Assembly (NCBI RefSeq): GCF_030317105.1
Contig: NZ_JASZYG010000005.1
Span: 620,001 to 684,000 of the forward strand
Source: Variovorax brevis
GTDB lineage: Bacteria > Pseudomonadota > Gammaproteobacteria > Burkholderiales > Burkholderiaceae_C
DNA: 64,000 nt
Direction: 5' to 3'
Shown: one piece after another, positions 45,606 to 54,313 of the stretch
Position numbering within the stretch: the stretch's first letter is position 1
Layout: the number at the start of each line of letters is the position of its first letter
The notes under the pieces: model-generated
The model's database searches: none
The model's input: the letters and a program-made list of their open reading frames with translations, nothing else
Told to the model about the DNA's origin: nothing
Translations under genes and position numbers: made by a program

Positions 45606-46550
45606 TCATGCAGCCAGCGCTTCGCGGGCGCCGGCCGTGGAATGCAGGTGGCTGACGAGCGATCGCGCAGCCACGGGCAAGGTCGAGAAATCGCGCGCCA
45701 CGAGGCGAATCTCGCGCTGCGCCCAAGCGTCGTTCAACGCAATGCTGACCAGCCCGCGACCGATGCCGCCCTGCATCAATTCGAAGGCGCGCAGGGGCAT
45801 CACGCCGATGCCCAAGCCGTTCTCGATCATGCGGCACATGGCGTCCAGGCCGGTGACGTGGATGCGAAGCTTGATGCTGCGCCCCGCGTCCAGTGCGGCC
45901 TGGTGCATGGCGACGTAGATGGAGCTGTTGGTGTGCAGGCCCACGTGGTCGAAGTCGAGCGTCTGCGCAAAGTCGATGGTGGGGTGGGCGGCCAGCGCGT
46001 GGCCTTTGGGGACCACCAAGGCTAAACGGTCCTGCTTGTACGCGAGGCTCTGCAGTTCATGCGTGCCGTCGCTGGCGTGGCAGATGCCGAGATCCGCGGC
46101 GCCTTCCTGCACGGCCCTCAGCACCTCGCTGCTCAGATGCTCTTCGAGGTCGATCTTGATGGCCTCATGCTCGCGCGTGAAGACGCCCAGGTCTTCCGGC
46201 AGGTATTGCACGATGGCCGAGATATTGGCGTGCACCCGCACGTGTCCGCGCACGCCGTCGGCGTATTCGCTGAGTTCACCCTGCATCTTTTCGAGGCTGT
46301 AGAGCACCGAGCGCGCGTGGTGCAGCAGGCTTTCGCCGGCGGGCGTCAGGTCGACGCCGCGCGTGTGGCGGTAGAGCAGGGGGGTGTGAAGGGTGGCTTC
46401 CAGGTCCGACAGGCGCTTGCTGATGGCTGAAGCCGCAATGAATTCGCGCTCCGCCGCGCGGCCGATGCTGCCAAGCTCGCACACGGCCACGAAAAGCTGG
46501 AGCGAGGTCAGGTCGACGCGACGGACGAAATTGCGGTCAGGGAGGGCCAT
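45606..46550 (-). CDS. LysR-type transcriptional regulator
   Basis: 314 residues. The N-terminal winged HTH is VDLTSLQLFVAVCELGSIGR, then AAEREFIAASAISKRLSDLE, followed by a periplasmic-binding-like effector domain. It is in the same direction as leuC rather than divergent, so may be read through into the leu genes. Known LysR family members regulate leucine genes in other bacteria, but this one's target is unproven. The start is set at 46550, since extending further adds 17 residues not seen in the family. Confidence 0.9.
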   Translation of the reverse strand: MALPDRNFVRRVDLTSLQLFVAVCELGSIGRAAEREFIAASAISKRLSDLEATLHTPLLYRHTRGVDLTPAGESLLHHARSVLYSLEKMQGELSEYADGVRGHVRVHANISAIVQYLPEDLGVFTREHEAIKIDLEEHLSSEVLRAVQEGAADLGICHASDGTHELQSLAYKQDRLALVVPKGHALAAHPTIDFAQTLDFDHVGLHTNSSIYVAMHQAALDAGRSIKLRIHVTGLDAMCRMIENGLGIGVMPLRAFELMQGGIGRGLVSIALNDAWAQREIRLVARDFSTLPVAARSLVSHLHSTAGAREALAA

Positions 46551-46685
46551 AAAGCGGTGGGCATCGCATTTCGCGATGCATCCCGCCATTTTGCTACGCA
46601 AATACCCCCTTCGTCATCGTGATCCGCGATGACCAAGCTGCCGCGTCGCGATGTGTTTTCAAACCGCTGAAGTCTCAGCGGTCAC

Positions 46686-46709
46686 AAAAAAGCGGGCCGC
46701 AACCCGCTT
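46686..46709 (-). terminator. Terminator of the entericidin-like gene
   Basis: On the minus strand AAGCGGG pairs with CCCGCTT around a 6-base loop, then a T-run. It is 27 bp downstream of the small lipoprotein stop. A second small hairpin (CCGCTGA/TCAGCGG) follows at 46664-46681. Confidence 0.85.
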
Positions 46710-46735
46710 GTCGTGAACAGGCCGTGGCCCGAACT

Positions 46736-46876
46736 TCACTGCTTCTTCTGGGCGGCGTCTTCCATCTTCTGGCCACCCTTCTGGATGTCCTGGCCCGCAC
46801 CCTTCATGGTGTTGCAGCCGGCGAGGGGAATGACGAACGCAAACGTCACGGCGAGCAAAGCGGCGATCTTCTTCAT
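46736..46876 (-). CDS. Entericidin-type small lipoprotein
   Basis: 46 residues. The start MKKIAALLAVTFAFVIPLAG precedes Cys in a lipobox (LAGC), and the mature part NTMKGAGQDIQKGGQKMEDA is typical of entericidin A/B proteins. It would be a lipid-anchored envelope peptide. In enterobacteria the pair ecnA/ecnB acts as antidote/toxin; only one such gene is seen here. It has its own terminator, so is likely an independent unit. The Met at 46876 has a good ribosome-binding site (GGAGT). Confidence 0.85.
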   Translation of the reverse strand: MKKIAALLAVTFAFVIPLAGCNTMKGAGQDIQKGGQKMEDAAQKKQ

Positions 46877-46975
46877 GACAAGACTCCTTCGGTGAATGTT
46901 GAAAAGGCGAGGGAGCAACCCCCTCCGGCCTCAAAAGTACCGTTCGGCGCTCGCTTGTCTTGTCAGCCAAAACGC

Positions 46976-47000
46976 AAAAAAGCTGCCCAAAGGCAGCTTT
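46976..47000 (-). terminator. Terminator of the sdh-gltA operon
   Basis: On the minus strand AAAGCTGCC pairs with GGCAGCTTT around a 4-base loop, then a T-run. It starts 36 bp after the gltA stop. Confidence 0.9.
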
Positions 47001-47035
47001 CTCGTGTCAGCGCAAAGGAGACGCTGTGTAGTCGA

Positions 47036-48346
47036 TCAGCGCGTGGCGATCGGCTTGACGTCGCGGCGGGGCGAGCCTTCGAACAGCTGGCGCGGGCGGC
47101 CGATCTTGTAGTCCGGGTCGCCGATCATTTCGTTCAGCTGGGCGATCCAGCCCACGGTGCGGGCCAGCGCGAAGATCGCGGTGAAGAGCGGCACCGGGAT
47201 GCCGATCGCGCGTTGCACGATGCCCGAGTAGAAGTCGACGTTCGGGTAGAGCTTGCGCGAGACGAAGTACTCGTCTTCCAAAGCGATTTTCTCGAGCGCC
47301 ATCGCCAGCTTGAACAGCGGGTCGTTTTCCAGGCCCAGCTCGCTCAGCACTTCCTTGCAGGTTTCCTGCATGAGCTTGGCGCGCGGGTCGTAATTCTTGT
47401 AGACGCGGTGCCCGAAGCCCATCAGCTTGACGTTGGAGTTCTTGTCCTTGACCTGCTTGATGAACTCGCCGATCTTCTCGACGCCACCAGCCTTCTGGAT
47501 GTCGTACAGCATGTTGAGCGCCGCTTCATTGGCGCCGCCGTGGGCGGGGCCCCAGAGGCAGGCCACGCCGGCTGCGATGGCCGCGAAGGGGTTGGTGCCC
47601 GACGAACCGCACAGGCGCACCGTGGAGGTCGACGCGTTCTGCTCGTGGTCTGCGTGCAGGATGAAGATGCGGTCGAGCGCGCGCTCGAGCACCGGGCTCA
47701 CCTTGTACTCCTCGCACGGCGTGGCGAACATCATGTGCAGGAAGTTGCCGGCGTAGCTCAGATCGTTCTTCGGGTACATGTACGGCTGGCCGATCGTGTA
47801 CTTGTACGCCATGGCGACCAGCGTCGGCATCTTCGCGATCAGGCGGATGGCGGCGATCTCGCGGTGCTTCGGATTGTTGATGTCCGTGCTGTCGTGATAG
47901 AAGGCCGACAGGGCGCCGACCAGGCCGGTCATGATGGCCATCGGGTGCGCATCGCGGCGGAAGCCACGCAGGAAGAACTGCATCTGCTCGTTCACCATCG
48001 TGTGGTTGGTCACGAGCTTGGTGAAGCCGGCCTTTTGCTCGGGGTTGGGCAGTTCTCCGTACAGCAGCAGGTGGCAGGTTTCGAGGAAGTCGCAGTTCGT
48101 GGCGAGTTGCTCGATGGGGTAGCCGCGATACAGCAGTTCGCCCTTGTCGCCGTCAATGAACGTGATGGCCGACTCGCACGACGCTGTGGACATGAAGCCC
48201 GGGTCGTACGTGAACATGCCGGTTTGCGCGTACAGCTTGCGGATGTCGATGACGTCCGGGCCCAGCGTGCCCTTGTAGATCGGCAGGTCTACGTTTTGTC
48301 CACCGTTGCTGAACGATAGAGTGGCCTTGGTATCGGAGGCTTTCAT
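47036..48346 (-). CDS. gltA: Citrate synthase (type II)
   Basis: 436 residues. LWGPAHGGANEAAL and MGFGHRVYKNYDPRA contain the catalytic His and Asp, and HADHEQNASTSTVR is also present. It condenses acetyl-CoA with oxaloacetate. N-terminal domain and length fit the hexameric, NADH-sensitive type of Gram-negative bacteria. It is the last gene of sdhCDAB-sdhE-gltA, with 64 bp after sdhE. Confidence 0.97.
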   Translation of the reverse strand: MKASDTKATLSFSNGGQNVDLPIYKGTLGPDVIDIRKLYAQTGMFTYDPGFMSTASCESAITFIDGDKGELLYRGYPIEQLATNCDFLETCHLLLYGELPNPEQKAGFTKLVTNHTMVNEQMQFFLRGFRRDAHPMAIMTGLVGALSAFYHDSTDINNPKHREIAAIRLIAKMPTLVAMAYKYTIGQPYMYPKNDLSYAGNFLHMMFATPCEEYKVSPVLERALDRIFILHADHEQNASTSTVRLCGSSGTNPFAAIAAGVACLWGPAHGGANEAALNMLYDIQKAGGVEKIGEFIKQVKDKNSNVKLMGFGHRVYKNYDPRAKLMQETCKEVLSELGLENDPLFKLAMALEKIALEDEYFVSRKLYPNVDFYSGIVQRAIGIPVPLFTAIFALARTVGWIAQLNEMIGDPDYKIGRPRQLFEGSPRRDVKPIATR

Positions 48347-48410
48347 TTGAGGGTACTTTCAGAGATGAGATAACTGGAGAACTGACAAAAAAGATCGGTG
48401 CGTCGCGTTG

Positions 48411-48692
48411 TCAGGTGCGCATGAGGTGAACAAGCTCCACCACGCCGGCGCCGGCCTCTGCAGGCTCGGGCTCCTTTCGTCGCAGAAGAAGGTCCAGCAG
48501 GTCGTTGTCCGACAGATCCATCAATGTCTCCAGTGCCTGTGCCTGCCCATAGGTGAGGGCGGCTTCATGTCGCTCGAAGAATCGGGCGATGAACAGGTCG
48601 TTTTCGAGCAGGCCGCGGCGGCAACGCCACTTGAGCCGGCTCAACGTACGCTCGTCGATCGGCTGGTCGTGCAGTGATGTCGCGGCTTGCAT
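48411..48692 (-). CDS. sdhE: Succinate dehydrogenase assembly factor SdhE
   Basis: 93 residues. The family motif RRGLLENDL (RGxxE) appears near residue 30. It aids covalent attachment of FAD to SdhA. It lies 6 bp after sdhB. A longer C-terminal tail than E. coli YgfY (EPEPAEAGAGVVELVHLM) is seen. Confidence 0.93.
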   Translation of the reverse strand: MQAATSLHDQPIDERTLSRLKWRCRRGLLENDLFIARFFERHEAALTYGQAQALETLMDLSDNDLLDLLLRRKEPEPAEAGAGVVELVHLMRT

Positions 48693-48698
48693 GATGGT

Positions 48699-49400
48699 TC
48701 AGATAGCCCGGCGGACCATCAATTCCTTGATCTTGCCGATCGCCATGGTCGGGTTCAGGCCCTTGGGACAGACGTCGACGCAGTTCATGATGGTGTGGCA
48801 GCGGAACAGGCGGTACGGGTCTTCCAGGTTGTCCAGGCGCTCGCCGGTGGCTTCGTCGCGGCTGTCGGCGATGAAGCGGTAAGCCTGCAGCAGGCCGGCC
48901 GGGCCCACGAACTTGTCGGGGTTCCACCAGAAGCTGGGGCAGCTCGTGGAGCAACTCGCGCACAGGATGCATTCATACAGGCCGTTCAGCTCATCGCGCT
49001 CTTCGGGCGACTGCAGGCGCTCCTTTTCGGGCGGCACGGTGTCGTTCTGCAGGTACGGCTTGATCGAGTTGTACTGCTTGAAGAACTGCGTCATGTCCAC
49101 GATCAGGTCGCGAATGACGGGCAGGCCGGGCAGCGGCTTCAACACGACGGTGCCCTTGAGGGTGTTCATGTTGGTCAGGCAGGCCAGGCCGTTCTTGCCG
49201 TTGATGTTCATCGCGTCGGAGCCGCAGACGCCTTCGCGGCAGGAACGGCGGAAGGACAGCGTGGGATCTTGCGCCTTGAGCTTCATCAAGGCGTCGAGCA
49301 GCATGCGTTCGTGGCCGTCGAGTTCGATCTCGATGGTCTGCATGTAGGGCTTGGCGTCCTTGTCCGGGTCGTAGCGGTAGATCTGGAATGTGCGCTTCAT
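48699..49400 (-). CDS. sdhB: Succinate dehydrogenase iron-sulfur subunit
   Basis: 233 residues. The 2Fe-2S ligands lie in SCREGVCGSD (Cys54, Cys59, with Asp62) and GLAC (Cys74); the C-terminal clusters are in CILCASCSTSCP and later Cys groups (CHTIMNCVDVCP). It passes electrons from SdhA to quinone in the inner membrane. It follows sdhA by 27 bp. Confidence 0.98.
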   Translation of the reverse strand: MKRTFQIYRYDPDKDAKPYMQTIEIELDGHERMLLDALMKLKAQDPTLSFRRSCREGVCGSDAMNINGKNGLACLTNMNTLKGTVVLKPLPGLPVIRDLIVDMTQFFKQYNSIKPYLQNDTVPPEKERLQSPEERDELNGLYECILCASCSTSCPSFWWNPDKFVGPAGLLQAYRFIADSRDEATGERLDNLEDPYRLFRCHTIMNCVDVCPKGLNPTMAIGKIKELMVRRAI

Positions 49401-49427
49401 CGTGGAAACCTTGTAATTTCTGTTTGC

Positions 49428-51236
49428 TTAGAACGTGCGGACCTTGGGCGGCACAGAGGCAACGGTGAGCGGCTGCATCTTGACCGGCTTGTACGACAGG
49501 CGGTTGCCTTCGCTGTACCACAGCGTGTGCTTCATCCAGTTGGCGTCGTCGCGGCCGAGCGGCGCGACCGGATCATCGGCCGGGCGTTCGTAGTCCTCGA
49601 CCGTGTGCGCGCCGCGGCATTCCTTGCGGGCAGCGGCCGAGACCATCGTGGCCTGCGCCACTTCGATCAGGTTGTCGACTTCCAGCGCTTCGATGCGCGC
49701 GGTGTTGAACACACGCGACTTGTCCTTGAGCGTGACGGCGCGCACGCGCTCGCGCACGGCGGCGATCTTCTGCACGCCTTCGTCCATCGAGGCTTGCTTG
49801 CGGAACACGGCTGCGTGCTGCTGCATCGTGGCGCGGATCTCGTTGGCGACGTCTTGTGCGTAGAGGCCGTCGGTCGACGATTCGAGTTCGTTCAGGCGTG
49901 CCAGCGTGCGGTCGGCCGCATCGGCCGGCAGCGGCTTGTGTTCCTTGTTCTTGTTGTTGAACTCGACGATGTGGTTGCCCGCCGCGCGGCCGAACACCAG
50001 CAAGTCGAGCAACGAATTCGTGCCCAGGCGGTTGGCGCCGTGCACGCTCACGCAGGAGCATTCGCCGACGGCGTAGAGGCCGTTGACGATGGCGCTGTTC
50101 TCTTCACCCTTCTGGATGACGACCTGGCCATTGATGTTGGTGGGGATGCCGCCCATCTGGTAATGAATCGTCGGCACGACCGGGATCGGTTCCTTGGTGA
50201 TGTCGACGTTGGCGAAGTTGACGCCGATTTCGTACACCGAAGGCAGGCGCTTGTGGATGGTCTCCGCGCCGAGGTGGTCGAGCTTCAGCAGCACGTAGTC
50301 CTTGTTGGGACCGCAGCCGCGACCTTCCTTGATTTCCTGGTCCATCGAGCGCGAGACGAAGTCGCGCGGCGCCAGGTCCTTCAGCGTGGGCGCATAGCGC
50401 TCCATGAAGCGTTCGCCGTTGCTGTTGAGCAGGATCGCGCCTTCGCCGCGGCAGCCTTCGGTCAGCAGCACGCCGGCACCGGCCACGCCGGTCGGGTGGA
50501 ACTGCCAGAACTCCATGTCCTGCAGCGGAATGCCCGAGCGCGCCGCCATGCCCAAACCGTCGCCGGTGTTGATGAAGGCGTTGGTCGATGCGGCAAAAAT
50601 GCGGCCCGCGCCACCGGTGGCGAGCAGCACGGTCTTGGCCTGCAGGATGTGCAGGTCGCCGGTTTCCATTTCGAGGGCGGTGACACCGACGACGTCGCCT
50701 TCTTCGTCGCGGATCAGGTCGAGTGCCATCCATTCGACGAAGAACTGCGTGCGCGCTTCCACGTTCTTTTGATAGAGCGTGTGCAGCATCGCGTGGCCGG
50801 TGCGGTCGGCTGCGGCGCAGGCGCGTTGCACGGGCTTTTCGCCGTAGTTGGCGGTGTGGCCGCCGAAGGGGCGCTGGTAGATCGTGCCGTCCGGGTTGCG
50901 GTCGAAGGGCATGCCGAAATGCTCGAGCTCGTACACGACCTTCGGTGCTTCTCGGCACATGAACTCGATCGCGTCCTGGTCGCCCAGCCAGTCCGAACCC
51001 TTGATGGTGTCGTAGAAGTGGTAGTGCCAGTTGTCCTCGCTCATGTTGCCGAGCGATGCGCCCACGCCGCCCTGTGCAGCGACGGTGTGCGAGCGGGTCG
51101 GGAACACTTTCGAGAGAACAGCGACGTTCAGGCCGGCACGTGCCAGCTGAAGGGAAGCGCGCATGCCGGAACCGCCGGCGCCGACGATGACGACGTCGAA
51201 CTTGCGCTTGGTGATTTGGTCTTTTGTGTAGGTCAT
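49428..51236 (-). CDS. sdhA: Succinate dehydrogenase flavoprotein subunit
   Basis: 602 residues. The FAD-binding loop GAGGSG is at 19-24, FAD-linking His50 is in TRSHTVAAQGG, and HGANRLGTNSLLDLLVFG is clear. It oxidises succinate to fumarate. The start is set at MTYTKDQ (51236), since the upstream extension overlaps sdhD. It lies 4 bp after sdhD. Confidence 0.98.
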   Translation of the reverse strand: MTYTKDQITKRKFDVVIVGAGGSGMRASLQLARAGLNVAVLSKVFPTRSHTVAAQGGVGASLGNMSEDNWHYHFYDTIKGSDWLGDQDAIEFMCREAPKVVYELEHFGMPFDRNPDGTIYQRPFGGHTANYGEKPVQRACAAADRTGHAMLHTLYQKNVEARTQFFVEWMALDLIRDEEGDVVGVTALEMETGDLHILQAKTVLLATGGAGRIFAASTNAFINTGDGLGMAARSGIPLQDMEFWQFHPTGVAGAGVLLTEGCRGEGAILLNSNGERFMERYAPTLKDLAPRDFVSRSMDQEIKEGRGCGPNKDYVLLKLDHLGAETIHKRLPSVYEIGVNFANVDITKEPIPVVPTIHYQMGGIPTNINGQVVIQKGEENSAIVNGLYAVGECSCVSVHGANRLGTNSLLDLLVFGRAAGNHIVEFNNKNKEHKPLPADAADRTLARLNELESSTDGLYAQDVANEIRATMQQHAAVFRKQASMDEGVQKIAAVRERVRAVTLKDKSRVFNTARIEALEVDNLIEVAQATMVSAAARKECRGAHTVEDYERPADDPVAPLGRDDANWMKHTLWYSEGNRLSYKPVKMQPLTVASVPPKVRTF

Positions 51237-51240
51237 TGAA

Positions 51241-51606
51241 TCAGACTCTCCAGAGCACTTGAATGGCCCAACCCGCACAACCGACAAGCCAAACGATGGT
51301 GAAAATTTGCAGGGCGAGGCGAATGCCGACGGGCTGGACGTAGTCCATCCAGATGTCGCGCATGCCCACCCACACGTGATAGAGCAGCGATGCGATCACT
51401 GCGAAGGTCAGGACCTTCATCCATTGCGCCGAGAAGATGCCGGCCCACTTGTCGTAGCCGATGGGCCCGCGCGTGAAGATCACTTGCGCCAGCAAGATCA
51501 GCGTGAAGAGCGCCATCAGGCCGCCCGTGACGCGCTGGCTGAGCCAGTCGCGAAGACCGTAGTGCGCGCCGACGACGGTGCGCTTGGAGCCGTAGTTCAC
51601 TGCCAT
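51241..51606 (-). CDS. sdhD: Succinate dehydrogenase membrane anchor subunit
   Basis: 121 residues with three predicted helices (about 27-47, 61-81, 93-115). HYGLRDWLSQRVTGGLMAL is a conserved N-terminal segment, and SLLYHVWVGMRDIWMDY contains a probable heme His. It anchors the complex and binds quinone with SdhC. Normal length. Confidence 0.95.
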   Translation of the reverse strand: MAVNYGSKRTVVGAHYGLRDWLSQRVTGGLMALFTLILLAQVIFTRGPIGYDKWAGIFSAQWMKVLTFAVIASLLYHVWVGMRDIWMDYVQPVGIRLALQIFTIVWLVGCAGWAIQVLWRV

Positions 51607-51619
51607 GTTCGTGCTCCTC

Positions 51620-52063
51620 TCAATAGGCGCCGAAGAGCTTCAGGCCGAGCACGACCGTCAGGCCGATGCTCAGGGCGAGCGTGACGATGGCGGAGCTCTT
51701 GCCGAACTCCTTGGTCACGGCGGCGTGGCTCACGTCCATCCAGAGGTGGCGCAGGCCGGCGATGAAGTGGTGCAGGTAAGCCCAGATCAGCGCAAGGGCC
51801 ACGAGCTTCACGAAGAAGCCCGGCACAAAAGAAAAGCCGGTGTTGAACACGGCTTTGAACTTTGCAAAGGAGATTTCAGAGGAGATGGAGGTGTCGAACA
51901 TCCAGATGATGAACGGCAGCAGCGCAAACATCAGGAAACCGCTGACGCGGTGCAGGATCGACACGATGCCGGCGGGCGGCAACCGATAGGTCCTGAGGTC
52001 GGTGAAGGCGTTGATGTTTCTGAATTCGCGGCGCGGCGGCCGGGAGGTTGCAAGCTCTGTCAT
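51620..52063 (-). CDS. sdhC: Succinate dehydrogenase cytochrome b556 subunit
   Basis: 147 residues. FRNINAFTDLRTYRLPPAGI and SILHRVSG are the family N-terminal signature, with the heme His region HHFIAGLRHLWMD. Three helices are predicted. The start at 52063 was chosen; the frame is open further upstream, but that part lacks family features. It is the first gene of the sdh operon, preceded by 187 bp of non-coding DNA. Confidence 0.95.
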   Translation of the reverse strand: MTELATSRPPRREFRNINAFTDLRTYRLPPAGIVSILHRVSGFLMFALLPFIIWMFDTSISSEISFAKFKAVFNTGFSFVPGFFVKLVALALIWAYLHHFIAGLRHLWMDVSHAAVTKEFGKSSAIVTLALSIGLTVVLGLKLFGAY

Positions 52064-52250
52064 GGGGACTTTCGTGGCTTTTTTTGGAAGGACGGCTTGT
52101 ACTTTGGGTAAATGCAAACAACGCAAAATTCTATTGCAATGCACCATCCGGTATCGGTGCGTCGTGCATCGACGCAGTGCATTGCTCAAGTGCTACAGAT
52201 TCAGGAGCGCCTCAAACCGGCCGCGCGGAATCACTGGGGGCAAGCATTGT

Positions 52251-53012
52251 TCACCCGAGTTCGTTGTGATAGTGATGCGTGTCCGTGCGATACAAGCCCC
52301 GGCGCAGCTCCATGGGCGTGTCGTGGTAAGTGTGCGCCACGCGCTCGACGCTGAGTAGGGGGGTCGCGGTCGTAACTTGCAACAACCCGGCTTGCGCAGC
52401 GTCGGGCAGCACGGCACGGATTTTTTCTTCGGCGCGCACCATGCGCACCCCAAATTCGGTCTCGAAGAGCGAATACATCGGTCCATGCCAGTTTTCCAGG
52501 CGCTCGGCCGTCAGGCCCTTGAAGGGCGTTCCTGGCAGCCAGAGGTCTTCGAGGATGGTGGGAACGCCGCTGTAGGCGAGCACGCGGCGCACCTGAAGCA
52601 CGGCGTCCCCCGTCTTGATCGACAGGGCGCGGGCCACATCGGCGGCGGCGCGCTGGCGCCGGCAGTCCACGATGGTGCGTTCGGCGGGGCCTTCGGTGTT
52701 CAGGTCGCCGCTGTCGGGCACCAGCTTGAGAAAGCGGTATTGAACGTGCTGCTCGGCGTGCGTAGCGACAAAAGTGCCCTTGCCCTGGCGCCGGACGACC
52801 AGGTTTTCGGCCGCCAGCTCGTCGATCGCCTTGCGCATCGTGCCCTGGCTCACCCGGAAACGCGCCGCCAGCTCCATTTCGCTGGGAATCGGTTCGCCCG
52901 GCTTCCACTCGCCCGCGTGAAGGCTCTGCAGGATGAGCGTCTTGATCTGCAGGTACAGCGGGCTGTAGGCGGGCGTCGCGCTTTCGGCGAGCTGGCTGGA
53001 AGGGGTGTTCAT
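52251..53012 (-). CDS. GntR-family (HutC/UTRA) regulator of the TCA cluster
   Basis: 253 residues. N-terminal winged HTH (PSEMELAARFRVSQGTMRKA, then IDELAAENLVVRRQGKGTFV) and a UTRA effector domain of the HutC type. It lies between sdhC (same strand, 187 bp downstream) and mdh (divergent, 203 bp). Such a GntR between mdh and sdhCDAB is conserved in Burkholderiales, so it probably controls these genes; the effector, perhaps a TCA intermediate, is not known. Confidence 0.9.
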   Translation of the reverse strand: MNTPSSQLAESATPAYSPLYLQIKTLILQSLHAGEWKPGEPIPSEMELAARFRVSQGTMRKAIDELAAENLVVRRQGKGTFVATHAEQHVQYRFLKLVPDSGDLNTEGPAERTIVDCRRQRAAADVARALSIKTGDAVLQVRRVLAYSGVPTILEDLWLPGTPFKGLTAERLENWHGPMYSLFETEFGVRMVRAEEKIRAVLPDAAQAGLLQVTTATPLLSVERVAHTYHDTPMELRRGLYRTDTHHYHNELG

Positions 53013-53020
53013 GGTCTGGA

Positions 53021-53037
53021 TTGACGCACTGTGTCAA
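53021..53037. promoter_or_regulatory. Imperfect palindrome near the GntR start
   Basis: TTGACGCACTGTGTCAA lies 9 bp upstream of the GntR start codon. Its outer TTGAC/GTCAA arms are exact inverted repeats around 7 bases. It could be an autoregulatory operator, or TTGACA on the minus strand could be a -35 box. Confidence 0.4.
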
Positions 53038-53052
53038 TGCGTACACCTCGTA

Positions 53053-53072
53053 TCTTATATAAGACATAAGAC
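53053..53072. promoter_or_regulatory. Perfect palindrome, candidate GntR operator
   Basis: TCTTATATAAGA (53053-53064) is a perfect 12 bp palindrome. It is followed by a tandem ATAAGAC copy (53059-53065 and 53066-53072), giving an extra half-site. It lies in the divergent GntR-mdh space, about 40 bp upstream of a TAAAAT that may be the mdh -10 box. AT-rich operators of this size suit HutC-type regulators. Confidence 0.6.
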
Positions 53073-53215
53073 ATGCGCCATAAAAAGCACAATTCGGCAT
53101 AAAATCTCGCTCGTTTTCGCGCCGGGGCGCTTTCGCCCATGACAGGAAGCCCGTCAATACGTGTTTATCCGCCGCCCCGAGAGCCAGTCTTTTTCACCAC
53201 CCTGGAGTCCCTCCC

Positions 53216-54202
53216 ATGAGCAAGAAGCCCGTTCGCGTTGCCGTCACCGGCGCCGCAGGTCAAATCGGTTACGCACTGTTGTTCCGTATCGCATCCGGCG
53301 AAATGCTCGGCAAAGACCAGCCGGTCATCCTGAATCTGCTCGAAGTGCCCGTCGAAGGCCCGCAAAAGGCCCTCAAGGGCGTGATGATGGAACTCGACGA
53401 CTGCGCCTTCCCGCTGCTGGTCGGCATGGAAGCGCACAGCGACCCGATGACGGCGTTCAAGGACGCTGACTACGCCCTGCTGGTCGGTTCGCGTCCCCGT
53501 GGCCCCGGCATGGAACGTGCCGAGCTGCTGGCCGTCAACGGCGCCATCTTTACGGCGCAAGGCAAGGCGCTCGACGCCGTCGCCAGCCGCAACGTCAAGG
53601 TGCTGGTGGTCGGCAATCCGGCCAACACCAACGCCTACATCGCCATGAAGAGCGCGCCCAGCCTGCCGCGCAAGAACTTCACCGCCATGCTGCGCCTGGA
53701 CCACAACCGCGCCGCCAGCCAGATCGCCGCCAAGACCGGCAAGGCCGTGGCCGACATCGAGAAGCTGACCGTCTGGGGCAACCACTCGCCCACGATGTAC
53801 GCCGACTACCGCTTCGCCACCATCAACGGCGAAAGCGTCGCCAAGATGATCAACGACCAGGAATGGAACGCCAACACCTTCCTGCCGACCGTCGGCAAGC
53901 GCGGTGCCGCCATCATCGAAGCGCGCGGCCTGTCGTCGGCCGCCTCGGCTGCCAACGCTGCCATCGACCACATGCGCGACTGGGCCCTGGGCACCAACGG
54001 CAAGTGGGTCACGATGGGCATCCCGTCGGACGGCCAGTACGGCATTCCGAAGGACACGATGTTCGGCTTCCCCGTGACCTGCGAAAACGGCGAATACAAG
54101 GTCGTCGACGGCCTGGAAATCGACGCCTTCAGCCGGGAACGCATCAACAAGACGCTGGAAGAGCTGCAGGGCGAACAAGCCGGCGTGGCCCACCTGCTCT
54201 GA
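53216..54202 (+). CDS. mdh: Malate dehydrogenase
   Basis: 328 residues. NAD loop GAAGQIGYALLFRIA, substrate arginines in RPRGPGMERAELL and the proton relay WGNHSPTMYAD identify the enzyme. It oxidises malate to oxaloacetate. The sequence belongs to the cytoplasmic-type (group II) malate dehydrogenases of betaproteobacteria. A good ribosome-binding site (GGAG) is 11 bp before the ATG. Confidence 0.97.
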   Translation: MSKKPVRVAVTGAAGQIGYALLFRIASGEMLGKDQPVILNLLEVPVEGPQKALKGVMMELDDCAFPLLVGMEAHSDPMTAFKDADYALLVGSRPRGPGMERAELLAVNGAIFTAQGKALDAVASRNVKVLVVGNPANTNAYIAMKSAPSLPRKNFTAMLRLDHNRAASQIAAKTGKAVADIEKLTVWGNHSPTMYADYRFATINGESVAKMINDQEWNANTFLPTVGKRGAAIIEARGLSSAASAANAAIDHMRDWALGTNGKWVTMGIPSDGQYGIPKDTMFGFPVTCENGEYKVVDGLEIDAFSRERINKTLEELQGEQAGVAHLL

Positions 54203-54221
54203 TTGCTGCGTGAAAGTCAAT

Positions 54222-54313
54222 GAGGCCGCCGCCGGGCCGCCCCAAGGCGGCCGCGCCTCCCCCTTGGGGGGTGGAGTTACACGCGCGTCGCGCGTGAAAA
54301 GCCGGGGGGCCTC
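54222..54313 (-). repeat. GC-rich dispersed repeat, copy 2
   Basis: Ends are 6 bp inverted repeats: GAGGCC (54222-54227) and GGCCTC (54308-54313). Inside are palindromes CCCCCTTGGGGGG and ACGCGCGTCGCGCGT. Its reverse complement shares blocks in order with copy 1 at 33168. It touches the next gene's ATG, and its G-run supplies that gene's likely Shine-Dalgarno. Confidence 0.75.

Noticed and set aside
48687..51239. Plus-strand open frame of 850 codons opposite sdhA and sdhB
   Set aside because: It is an antisense shadow of two complete enzymes with intact cofactor motifs; no ribosome-binding site or domain was seen.
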